This document shows, piece by piece, positions 46,474-58,091 of a stretch of 64,000 nucleotides of DNA. Below the pieces are notes generated by a model. The model made no database searches. It saw only the letters and a program-made list of their open reading frames with translations, and was not told where the DNA came from. The DNA is taken from contig CP136067.1 in the NCBI GenBank assembly GCA_032622095.1, positions 58,321,899 to 58,385,898 on the forward strand, given 5' to 3'. The stretch comes from Siphonodentalium dalli (Eukaryota > Mollusca > Scaphopoda > Gadilida > Siphonodentaliidae). The stretch's first letter is position 1. The number at the start of each line of letters is the position of its first letter. A program made the translations under genes and the position numbers.

Positions 46474-48507
46474 TTGCTAATTGTTAATTGTAGAAGCCTA
46501 GTCAGCAACAAAGCGGAACTGGAAATTGCAACCACCTACATAGAGCCTGATGTTATCATCGGTACAGAGTCATGGCTAAAAGGAAAGAAGCCAGGTAAAG
46601 AACCAGCTCAAAATGCCACCAAGTCAGCTGAAGTCTTTCCTGAAGATTATACTGCCTATTATAGGAACGACCGAGATACGACGGGTGGAGGAGTCTTCAT
46701 TGCCATTCACCCGGAAGCAGTTGCAATAGAGAAGACAGAATCGCGATTCCATCAAAGAAGTCGTGGAAAAAAAAGAGTGCCAAAATCACAAATATGTCGA
46801 CGTAAACAACTACCATGGATAAATAGAAGACTCAAACAACTCCTAAGGAAAAAAGCAAGTCTACACAAGAAAGCTAAAGAAGCAGGAAGTTGGAAAGAGT
46901 ATAAATACCACCAGAAGAAATGTAGAAGAGAAATGAGGAAAGCAGAGCAAGAACACATCAACACCATAATAAAGAAGGGGAAGGAACAGAAAACATCAAA
47001 ACCTTTTTGGAGCTACATGAAGGCCAGAAAACAATAGAGAACAGGTACGCCACCGCTAAAAACAGGAACATCACTCACAAACGACACAAAAGAGAAAGCG
47101 GAGCTATTAAATAAGCAATTTCAGTCGGTTTTCACCATAGGCACTGATGAAGAGCTACCATCCATACCGCAGAACAGTGTAAACATAAAGACACTGGAAA
47201 TCACAGAAGAAGGGATAAAGAAGCTTCTGGAAGATATCAAACCATCAAAGGCACCAGGTCCAGACAACATCACTAATAAAGTACTCAAAATACTGGCCAA
47301 TGTATTGGCGAAACCCATCACCACCATATTCAACAAATCCATAGAGACGGGCACCCTTCCAGAAGACTGGCTGAACGCAAACATAACACCAGTTTATAAG
47401 AAAGGAGATGTACACCAACCATCAAACTACAGACCAGTATCACTCAGTTCAACATGCTGTAAACTACTAGTGCACGTCCTGTGCAGACACATCCGCGACC
47501 ACCTGGAACTATGCAACCTACTTACTGATAGAAACCACGGATTTAGATCTGGCCACTCATGTGTAACCCAGCTTGTAATCACCACACAAGATCTACTATC
47601 GTCTTTCGACTCGGAGAAGCAAACAGATATGGCAATTCTCTACTTTTCCAAAGCCTTTGACACGGTACCACACCGGAGTCTATTATACAAACTGAAGTCG
47701 TACGAAATCACCGGACATATACACAGCTGGTTGACAAGCTTCCTAACAAAAAGGCATATGAGAGTAGTGTTGGAAGGAGAAACATCCAAAAGTGTTCCAG
47801 TGGAATCGGAAGTACCCCCAAGGCACGTACTAGGACCTCTACTATTCATCTGCCACACCAATGACCTTCCAAAAGCAGTCAAATCAGAATTAAGACTCTT
47901 TGCTGATGACTGCATCCTATACCGCCAGATAAATGGCCACCAAGACCACATCCAACTACAACATGATCTGACATCACTAGAAGAGTGGGCGAAAACCTGG
48001 GGGATGAGATTTAATGCTCCATAATGTCCATGAAGAACAAGGACAAGAACAAAACATCGTTCATCTACCAACTTGACAATAACATTCTGCAAACAGTCAA
48101 ACAAAGCGTTTACCTAGGATTGACCATCACAGACGACCTAAAGTGGACAACGCACATATCCAAGATCACTGGAAGAGCCAATAGCACCTTAGGCTTCATA
48201 CGCAAAACCTACGAAGAGCGGATAACAAATCCAGAGAGACAGCATATAGAGCTATGGTGAGAACATCACTCGAATATGGAGCTGAAATATGGGACCTCGC
48301 CGCAGTAGGAGAAATAGAGAAGTACAGAGAAGAGCGGCTAGATTTATCACCAACAACTATAGAGACAGAGAAAAAGGCGCAATAACCAGCATGATAGATG
48401 GCCTAAGGTTAGACTCACTAGAGACCCACAGAAAGATGAAGAGAATAGAACTCTTCGGCAAGGTGGTTGAGGGAAAATCCCAGCCACACACACACATGAC
48501 TTACTAA
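46474..48507 (+). pseudogene. CR1 ORF2: endonuclease (shortened) and reverse transcriptase
   Basis: The APE-type endonuclease start is clear (LLIVNCRSLVSNKAELE, then GTESWL). At about 46745 it jumps, still in frame, to the RT-proximal basic linker, so roughly 130 residues of endonuclease are deleted. A stop at 47035 precedes RT motifs: KAPGPDNITNKVLK, NYRPVSLSSTCCKLL, FSKAFDTVPH (47648) and FADDCILYR (47900). The first motif-A position reads Tyr where an Asp is expected (ILYFSKAFD). The GVPQGT-like motif reads EVPPRH, as from two compensating single-base indels. Frame changes follow at 48024 and 48260. Inactive. Confidence 0.88.
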
Positions 48508-48816
48508 AGGAAAACAAAGGACGGAACATTCAAGCAAAACAATTTCCAGACCATAAAAGTGATAACATAATTTCGAGCCAAGAGTGTATCAACTCACGAT
48601 CGTTCGAACCATTAAGAGCCAACACGGAACAATATAACCATTCATTCTTCGTGAGAACGATAATGGACTGGAACAGTATAGAAGAATACGCATTCTCTGG
48701 GACCACATCAGGATAAACATCAGAGTAGTAGCAACGACGCGACAACAGCCGAGAGGCTCCTGTGCCGAATCAATACAGATACAGATACAGATAGAGAAAT
48801 CGTCACACATGTAGGC

Positions 48817-49324
48817 CTACGTGTATAGCCTATGTACCAACTGGGAAACTACATACCGGTATTGGAAACAACATCTGAGACCCCATACCTGGGGCTGATC
48901 GACCTTCGCCAACGATCTGACATGGTCAGCCACATTAGGAAAACAAGAAAGAAAGCAAACTGAGCTCCAGGCCTCATAAGACGAAACATCAGACATGCTC
49001 CAGAAAAATGCAAAAACACAGCCTATATTGCTACAGTGAGAACGACGCTCGAATATGGACCAGTAACTAGTATGGGACCTCCACCCAAAGAAAGACATTG
49101 GCCACCTCGAAAAAGTGCAGCGAAGGAGCGCTAGGTTTATAAAGAACAAATGTAGTCGCCAAGGAGCGGTGGTGTTCAAAATGGCGCATCAAACTGAACA
49201 CCAAAAAAAAACGCAATTAATCCTCTTTAGCAGAGAACATACCAAATACAAACTTAAATTGTCCATAGATCTACGGGGAAACTTTCGACCAAACCCAGGA
49301 GGCAACACTTCTCCAGGGGCATAA
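48817..49324 (+). pseudogene. Second CR1-like RT tail, heavily decayed
   Basis: Scattered frames resemble the post-RT part of the upstream CR1-like copy: 'NIRHAPEKCKNTAYIA' (+), 'RTTLEYGPV', then VQRRSARFIKNKCSRQGAV at 49111-49170, which parallels VQRRAARFITNNYRDREKGA of the first copy. It begins right after the first copy's 3' microsatellite, so the two tails are in tandem. Confidence 0.6.
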
Positions 49325-49339
49325 CTCTCGACCTAAAAC

Positions 49340-49661
49340 TATCTTTCCAAACACACATTAAACATCTCAACCAGGGCCTACCAAAGAATTGGGCTATTAC
49401 TTAAGGATGCTCAGGGGCACATCATGGGGACTCAATCCAGTAACCCTTAGGCTAATTAAGCTATATAAGCTATTTATACGACCAATAATGTATTATGGGG
49501 CCATCATAACCGCCGATTTACCCAAATATACACTCAACAAACTCCAAGTAATCCAAAACAAAACATTGAGAATGGCACTCCAAGAAAACACACGAACCCC
49601 CATCAGGGCATTACATACAGCCGACATACCCCCGCTCCACGTTAGACTTCAAACTCTATAG
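49340..49661 (+). pseudogene. LINE ORF2 C-terminal fragment (Jockey/I-like)
   Basis: The frame includes LIKLYKLFIRPIMYYGAIIT, LNKLQVIQNKTLRMALQENT and RALHTADIPPLHVRLQTL. This 'L..RP...YG......L..LQ..QNK.LR' pattern, with a late 'H...IPP' segment, is usual for jockey- or I-type LINEs and differs from the neighbouring CR1 tails. Catalytic RT motifs are missing. Confidence 0.6.
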
Positions 49662-51360
49662 CGACAAACACTCTAATCAGACTACAAGGCAGCACCCTAA
49701 TAGTCGAACTCGAGCTCAGGAAAACACTACTGACCAAAAACAATCAACAAACAAACAAATAGACCTATATCTTTAAAACTTAATAAACACGCGAGGTCGA
49801 GCTGGTTACTAACACAGTCCAGGTAAACGGATAGTAAGTCTAATAATAAAAATCTCATTTCAGCTACCCACGGAACAACAACCCAAACAGGTAAATTCTA
49901 CCGGTCACCCCTACCTACACGGCAGGTAATTATTACATTTAATTGTGTTTCAAATGGCTCTTTGGTGCGTACTGACCATCGGCTGACGAACACAGTGGAT
50001 TGGCCACGCCCCCTGCAGTAATGCAAGTCCTCAATAAATTCCAATGCTAGAACCCCAGTATAAATAAGTCATCATGTACAAACCCACTTACATGCAAAAT
50101 CCGCAATATCGACCACCTAACAAGACTAACAATAATATAAAAAATCTAGGGTAGCGGGCTCACGCCCCAGATGGCTCCGGGGCGCTGATGACTGTCCCCG
50201 GGCGGTGTAGATACGTTTGTCATGACCGAAGTATAAGCCGTTGAGTAATTATCTCCATCAAACAACCAACTAACCTGCTAACCTTGTAAAACCATTACAC
50301 ATCACAGAACAATCAGCTCACAAACCTCACCACAAAACTACTAACAACTGCATATACAAATTTGCAAATACCCCATGCACAGTAGGCAAACATCTACTGT
50401 GCATGGGCAGATAGTAATCTACTTACAAACACACAAACCCTGCAAACGCTCTTCAGCGGCATTACAGCATTCATGGGTTGTAGGAGAGGGCCGACGGCCC
50501 TTTCAAATCTTCCCGGGTATCATCCCAAACTACAAACTTGTGCCAAGGAGCATCAGTCACCATCAGAGGAACTCAATCTACAACCCCTAGAGCAGCGACG
50601 AAGAGAACAGCGCACCTCACCCAGCTACACAAGACAGTTGAGGAATGGTGACAGCGCTAAATGCGAATGACTATCTGACACCAACAAAACATCAGACATA
50701 AAGATCACGGCCAGAAAATTCGCAGCGATGTCTTTTAAAACAAATGCAGGTATATTGATCAAATTACGTCTATTAGATTTTTATGGACTGCTGTTAAAAT
50801 TAGTTTCGTATTGTCGTATATTGATAGAAATGATATTAAAACGAAATTGACGTATATTAAATGTACGATAGCTGTAGTAGAATATCTAATTGCTGTATTA
50901 TAATTTGTTTTTACATATTGGTTGGAATATATGAGTAGTCCCCTACTATTGAATTGAAATAGAACATTAATTCTGCGTCTTTCAACATTGATTAGAAAAC
51001 GATATATATATTAGAACGAAATTGTCTCATATTGAGTATTAGAAAGACAATTGATTTGGAAATGAACACCATTGGTTGTGAAATAATAAATTGATTTGCA
51101 AAAGATTGCTATTAAAATGGAATACTCCTATATTGAATGCTTGATGCATGCAATTAGTTAAACAATGATCCACTATTATTTTTTATTTGACGACTGCCAT
51201 GCATACCGAACTAAAACAAATATTAACCAAGATCAAATAATATAGTATCTTAGTCAACATGACCTTTACTTGTAACCAAGCAATAAAAACATATTTAATA
51301 TCCTAAACAGCAAATATGTTTATGGCCTCATGTTAAAAACACTGAGTTGATACCTTTTGG
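49662..51360. other. Unannotated stretch with hairpins
   Basis: No gene recognised. It holds a perfect short hairpin at 50372-50407 (arm 'cccatgcacagtag') and a GC-rich dyad at 50176-50208 ('cggggcgctg'). It also holds a loose AT-rich repetition of 'acgaaattg' and 'catattga' motifs between 50780 and 51140. Confidence 0.4.
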
Positions 51361-54300
51361 TTTATCAGTATCGTCCGGGAGCTGGTGTATATAGGGTACC
51401 CCTGCACCCGGGACTTAACTTCACCCCACTCTCTTTCTTCCTTATTATGTCCCTAAACTTTTAAGAAATTTAATTCATTCAGTGCCGGCGACAACACAAC
51501 GTGCTGCCTACTGATCGAAACTCACAATTTCAATGTGGGTGCACATCTCAGTTTAATTTTTTAACGGGGGTGGTTTCTATATACGCGCATACGCAGATTC
51601 AACTTGTTCATCATGATATAGCTGAGCATGTCACCGTTAAAATGACGCATCAGGCAGCTCCGCATGTCCAGAGTCGTTATTTCGCTAAAAATCCGGATTC
51701 AGAATCCGAAGCCGATTACGGGGGCGGGGCTAATTCCCGATTCTAGGTCAGATTTTGAAATCCACGCATGGTCTCCGAAACTATGTTTAATGTTCTCCCA
51801 GCGTCAAACATGGCTCATGTATTTGACACAAGTATCATTTGTATCTTATATTTATAAAGTTCATGTTTGTTGTGAAAGTCATGCTTTTCTTCTATGTGTA
51901 TATACACGGCACATAATTTGCTGCCAATCCGACTTAATCGCATCTTTTTTTCAAGTTAAAGTGTGTTTATTGATGAGGGCAAGCATTTCTAACAGCTCTA
52001 GGCCTCCTGAATCAAATTCCGAAGATGTTGTGAAGAACACACGAAACTTGTCAGTTGAACAGGGACGTGGCGACAGGGGTTGGTTGGGTGTCTCGACCCC
52101 CACCCCGAACTTTGGTACAATTTGCTTAACTGTGCAGTCAGTCATACGTGAGGAAAATCAGGATTATTTTTCACTAACTGTTCCAAATAATGATACGTAC
52201 AAGCCAGCAAACGCAACAAACACACCCGATTTTAAATAAATACATATACAAACTTATGACTAACTCGAGAGAGGGGTGTCCAGTGATCTGTATATATGTT
52301 CAACTTGTTTTGGTAGTCATGTTGCTTTGCCATTACTAATTATTTATTTTTTCAGTGTAATAACATATGGGAGAGGGGGTACCATTAAGTGTGTCAGCAC
52401 TTGTCCCCCAATTCCTTTGTATGTATAAACAAATGTATGTGTTATATTTCATGTGTTATCTAAATTTTACATATATTTGAAATAAATATATCTAAACTAA
52501 ACTTTGGTACACGTACATTCCAGCAGTCGGAAATTTCATGCATGACACAACATTAGTTGGACATTAATTTGACACCATATATAGGTTGGCATTGTTTGAT
52601 TTTTTTCAACCAGTAAAAGTTGGTAATTTTCCTAGAACATGTGTCTGTTGTCTATACAGACTATTGTGCAAAACGACTGCATTTAACGAAACAAAACATT
52701 TTAAACATGAAATTGCTATAAGACTAGATGATAGTACATACGTGTATCTGATAATCCATCGATACCATATAATCCTACTATTTCTTGAATAACTTGAAGA
52801 AGAAACATTATAATAACGAACACAGCAGAAGACATATCCATGCAGGTTCATATGAATTCGGTCAATGGTGACGTATCCGCCGAATTCGAAATCGACATGC
52901 GTTCGGGCGGTATTTTATGGATGGAATTATGAAATGGACATATGAAAGTGACAATCAACAATGGGCGTGACTAAGTATATATAAGAGGTCAACGTATACA
53001 AACGTACATATATGTTAATTGGAAACCGATTTTTATTGTGTAAAGGTCGATTCCTACCAAGTCGGGCATGCACTGATCCATCATAGACTTGGTTTGGCGC
53101 CAAACGATCTAGGAACGCTAATGTCGACGACATGCACATTATGTCAATCAAACTATGTACCTTAATAGGGTTTCGCCAAATTACAATGAGAATTTACTAT
53201 AGAAAAATTGTCGATAGACTGCTCAAACGGTGTTAACGATATTGATCTGAAATTTGGTATTTTGGGATTATTCGATGCGCTGAATCAGATAGAATTGTCA
53301 CCGGGTTAATTCGATGGCCCAGAATGTGTCATTGACATCGTAGCTACAGCACGAACTAACTAGAAGTACGCCGCATCGCGGATAGTGCAACTGTTGTAGG
53401 CATATAAAACGCAAACAGTTCATATTTATCAAATAGTTTGCAGTTTTGTTATCTTCTTTTCTCGGAGATCGTTTATTGTTAACATCCCATTAGAAAAATT
53501 GTTTGGGCTCACCGATTAGCCCCCCCCCCCCCCCACACACACAGACACACCCGCATCCTTGCCATAACAAAATGATATGTTGTTCCAAAAGCAAAATTAA
53601 TGTCCAAAACAACACTGAACAAATTATTTAGTAGGCCACATGTGGTAGAGCACAGGGGTGGGTCTTTAGTGAACCATGTCGCTATATCACAAACATTTAT
53701 GGGCTCTGAGTCTAAACATCTGGCAGGGTCTATGAAAACACTAAGCCTACCTTAAAAGTCTTCATCATGCATTTAATCGAATATTCAAGCAATATCGAAC
53801 GGAACACATCCAACAAGCATCACAACATGGATGACATCACAACACATCTGTATAGACAGTTTGACAGCAACATCACAACACCACATCGAGCATCAAACAT
53901 CAATCGAGAGATGTCCAACGAGAAAAGTACCCTGGTGAACAAATACATAGATTGTAGTTGCTACCAAAATATATATCCAGAATGGATATAAATAAATATG
54001 TGAAATGTGATTGTGTCAAAAACCAACTTCCCTATTGTCGATATAAACAACTATTTGACACAATCCTAACTGTGATGAACAGTTAGAAATAAAACCTACA
54101 TACTAGTATAAAAGGGAGATTACGAACGCAGTGTGCGATTTCCACATCCCTAAACTATTGGGCAAATATATATTGCAAATGTGACGTAATTCTAAACTTT
54201 CAAAACCGAAGACAATATTATTAAAATACAAGATATTATAACGGGTAAAAACATATAACAGAATATCACATACCATATCGTAGGAACATAGGTCAAGATG

Positions 54301-56570
54301 TCATAACGTAGTATTCGTCTTATACTTCTTAACATTAAATGGGTACTGTACGCCATTTTCAATAAATTTCCGGTGATAACAACGATCTAATATCGATAAT
54401 ATATAGAAACATAAGTAATTTGAGTCGAAGATGTATTCTGTAAACGCTCAGGTTATTAATTTGATATAAATTGAATTTATGACTGGAGCCATAAAATGGC
54501 GTCAATTAAATTACGAATTTCCGTGTACAAAACGTAATCAAATTAATTGAGGGATACTGGATTGGTAAACCGATCGCACACACGATCGTTTAAAATATTA
54601 TGATGATACCGGGAGAAAACTCAAGCCACCCACTCACTAGTGACGATACAATAACTTAAATGAGTATATGGGACTAGTATGCATATAATATAACTTTTAT
54701 TTTATACATTTGGTTGAAAACTGTACAAAAATTACTCGACAACGACAATTTGTATTTTTGCATTCCGGTAAATTTGCCATCCGTAACACTACTTCGTACT
54801 CAGCAGACTTTCAAATAATGGAAAAAGTGTTACCTTATTCTCCGACTCGGAGACTATAGAAACCAACAACAACAATTTGGGTACAGTATCCCTTTAACAT
54901 TCTTCAACCATTTGAAGAATTTCAAGTGCGACGACATAATATTGTCTGTTACCCGAGATCGACTTCCGAAGTGAACACATCAGCACTTGCCCTTATGTTA
55001 ACTAGCTGAAACAAACTCATGTATATTATATATGATTCGTGCAAATTTGATCTTTTAACCAGTTTGATTTTTAAAAAGTTATTTAGATTCAATTTTTTAT
55101 TTTTTTTTTATATTGAACTTTGATCTGCTGTTGAACAAAAACAAAATAATAATTTGTTTTTTAAATTAAAAAAAAAATGCTGTTGAACAAAAACAAAATA
55201 ATAATTTGTTTTTTAAATTAAATTTTTTTTATTTTCTTTTTAGATTGAATCTTTCAAATTTGTTTCAATTTGTTAATTTCAATTTTTTTTTACTTAATTA
55301 AAAATTTAATTTAAAAATTTGCTTTTTAGATTTTTAGTTTGAAACTTCTTGCTAAAAAATTCCAAAATAAAACAAAATTATTTGTTTCAAAAATTTAATT
55401 AAAAATATAAGTTCGTTATATCATCTGCCGTGGTACCCCGAGGCACCACACCAAATTTTGATAAAATCGGTCAAGGGCTCTGGAAGAAAAATTGCATACA
55501 GACCAGAACAGACAGATCACTGAACTCTAATATATCTAAACCAGAGAACATACATTAGTTTTGCCATTAAATGTGAAATGCTCTCAATGTGTTACACGCA
55601 TTCTCATAAATTGTATATCCAAATTTGTATCCGTCCCACCAATACAGAAGTATTTATTTATTTACAACTTCGTATTCTTCAGACGTTATAGCATGAAACA
55701 TGAACATCATAAACACATTAGTTCGAAAAAATAAAAGACGACAATTGTGTTTTACATAGAGATGAATCAATCAACCAATCAATCAATCTAGTTTATCATA
55801 TCTTCATGAAGATACAGATGTTTTAAAGATATGTCCAGGTGCTCCTCTGTTCTGGTGCTATATACTGGCTAATCATTTTAAGTTAAAAAGAAATGATGTT
55901 ATGCCTGTATAGCAGCTACATGTGCCAGACACAGCGAGATTTTGAATTGTTTATGTTGGGCGATGAGTCTGTTCTAAAAAAATGAAAGAAATCCTCTGTA
56001 TCGGGCAGATATACCCTTGTCAGATGTCACTTTTGGAGGATCCTAAAAAGTCATGTGCTACGGACTGCGTTTCCTTTATCTCAGAAGTAACCATATTTGA
56101 CTGCCCACTGTGACTACTATTTTTGAACAGGCCTGCTCTGCATTTCCATATCTCTTGGCAACTGCAACTTTTTTTTGTGGAAACTATATTGAATGGGGCA
56201 GACTCAATCGTGTTATAATATATACAGGAGTAATTATAATATGCAATCCTCTGACGAGTCAAGGTCCCTCAGTTTGAATGAATATATGTATCTCTTAAAT
56301 AGATTGATATAAATATACTTTTAATGCTTTCTTCTATGTATCTGTGTTGCTAGATCATTATAGGAATGCCCTGATTTCCATCCCCATATGAATATGACAG
56401 TTGAGATGATATAATTGTTCAAGTGACTTAATTCGGTCACCATTTGTCGAGATAGTGAAATTGGAATGCCAAAGACTCCTTAGAACGACATGGAGATGGC
56501 ATGGGAGATGACTATAATTATATAACTTGGATATCGGCGAATTGAACAATCTTATAAATGCTAGTGAATC
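51361..56570. other. Mostly featureless AT-rich stretch
   Basis: No exon chain, RNA gene or transposon could be supported. Open frames at 51501-51746 and 51664-52239 lack recognisable domains. A poly(C)/(CA) tract lies at 53521-53550. Low-complexity A/T DNA occupies about 55060-55400. Confidence 0.4.
55136..55219 (+). repeat. 42-bp tandem duplication in A/T-rich DNA
   Basis: 'tgctgttgaacaaaaacaaa' and its following bases recur exactly one 42-bp period later (55136 and 55178). This is probably recent slippage. Confidence 0.9.
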
Positions 56571-56576
56571 TCCTCT

Positions 56577-56697
56577 CGCCATTGATGACCCAAACGACAC
56601 CAAATGTGATTTAATTCATCATATCATTAGAGAAGAACGTGCATGAATTTGGTGGAATCAGTGCTAAATATATTTGTATCAACTTTGGTGCAACTCC
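56577..56697. repeat. Left remnant of ~150-bp satellite
   Basis: Sequence such as 'agagaagaacgtgcatgaat', 'ttggtggaatc' and 'ttggtgcaactcc' matches monomers at 62200-63560. The LINE separates this piece from the rest. Confidence 0.75.
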
Positions 56698-56784
56698 GGT
56701 ATGTGAGCGATTTCGAAAACACGTGAATTTTTAGCTCCGCAAATTCGAAACTATTTTTCTCCAAAAAACGATCAAACTACAACA

Positions 56785-57639
56785 ATGGGACTTGAAACAC
56801 GATCCAAAAACGAAAAAGATGCATAGGAGAAAGCAGACAAGGTTTTTACTTGCAAAAATTTTGATGATATTAGCAAATGTTTCTCTCAATTGCAAACAAC
56901 ACTTACGTCGAAAATAGGTGACGTGGAGAACGAAGTGAAATCCCTTGCGTCGAAGGTAGAACAAATCGAACAAAAAACTATAGACACCTCCAACTGTCTC
57001 AAAACGTTGATAGATGAAACGATCCCAGGTATAAAAGAAGATGTTGCTGCACAGGGGGACAAGCTAGACGAACTTGCAACTGGAATGAGTTACACCCACG
57101 AAGAATTAACCGAAAAAATCGATGGTTGTTTACTTTCGGAACAAAGTGTAAGTGACCTTGTCAAGCGAATTTCTGATTTAGAACTTGCCCATACCAAGCT
57201 AGACTTATGGGGAAGAAAATGGAATCTGCTACTCCGCGGCATACCTGGCGCCAGAACCGAATCTACCCAAGTAACAGCTCAAAAGGTGATTGCCTCCTTC
57301 ACGTCTGACTTAGGCATCTCACAAAACAGGACCTCCGACATGTATTTTGCTGCGTGTCATCGTTTGCCGACCGGCGAGGACGACAAGCCAGATGTGATCG
57401 TGCGTTTTACTTCTTTACAAGACCGCGACTTTGTATTGCAGTGCGCGAAAAAACTTAGAAACACCAACTACAGTGTCTCGATTGATCTTCCGCCGACATT
57501 GTATCGACTCCGTGGTCAGCTTCTCAAAACAAGAGCTGAACTCCCAGCAGAGGAAAAGAAAAAGACAAGGCTGATGTACCTCAGAAAGGAACCATTCTTA
57601 AAACTTGCACCAAAGACCGCGCCCAACGCAAGAAAATGA
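56785..57639 (+). pseudogene. L1/Tx1-like ORF1 (RNA-binding chaperone), one early stop
   Basis: The likely start is ATG at 56785 (MGLETRSKNEKDA). An in-frame TAG follows at 56824-56826 and then 271 uninterrupted codons to TGA at 57637. The product has an N-terminal heptad coiled coil (SKIGDVENEVKSLASKVEQI). The middle is an RRM-like domain (KLDLWGRKWNLLLRGIPGA) and the C-terminal domain includes PDVIVRFTSLQDRDFVL and LPAEEKKKTRLMY. This is the L1-type ORF1p layout (trimeric coiled coil, RRM, CTD) that coats the element RNA. The early stop would block the full product unless initiation occurs downstream. Confidence 0.85.
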
Positions 57640-58091
57640 TCTTTGTGTAAACAAACAATAAAATTCCCACTAGTCTTATAAATGTTTTGTCTTATAAATG
57701 TTTATTCTCACAAAAGACTAATACTCAATGAGGACATTCATGTTCAAGCGTTGACATGCATATATTATTTTTGTTTACAATTTCCTCGAGTAACTGTGTT
57801 ATACATGGAACTATATATATAATGTTTTGTTTTCCTTTATACTTTTCCTACTTTCAAATAAATATACGGAGAAACATGCAAAAATTAACAATGGGAGCTA
57901 AATCTTCTCAACACAAAATTAAAGTTTTACAATTTTAGTTTTCCATACTGACAATTGCTGTTACACACTCTGGATGTCATTTGTTATTGTTACAAAAATA
58001 AAAATTATCGTAAATTTATCATTCATCGCGATGTTTAAAATATTATCATATATATGTCCTTATTCCAATCAAAATATTACTTCTTATGTAA
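57640..58091 (+). other. Inter-ORF spacer of the L1/Tx1-like LINE
   Basis: 450 bp of A/T-rich sequence with stops in all frames. It is longer than the short inter-ORF gaps of most mammalian L1s. It may carry signals for ORF2 translation, but I see no specific motif. Confidence 0.6.

Larger units (their letters stand above)
44710..48800 (+). mobile_element. CR1-like non-LTR retrotransposon, decayed
   Basis: Parts in order: SGNH-hydrolase ORF, short tandem repeats, 2A-like peptide, PHD finger, shortened endonuclease, reverse transcriptase, and a 3' end in (ACAGAT)n at 48773-48795. Esterase and PHD domains in ORF1 are known for CR1-like LINEs. A 3' microsatellite instead of poly(A) also fits CR1. 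Multiple stops and frameshifts make it a pseudo-element. No target duplication was found. The 5' boundary is uncertain and the upstream SGNH part could belong to a second, related copy. Confidence 0.8.

Noticed and set aside
51664-52239. 191-codon plus-strand frame
   Set aside because: No domain or repeat structure, composition like its surroundings, and no supporting neighbour exons.
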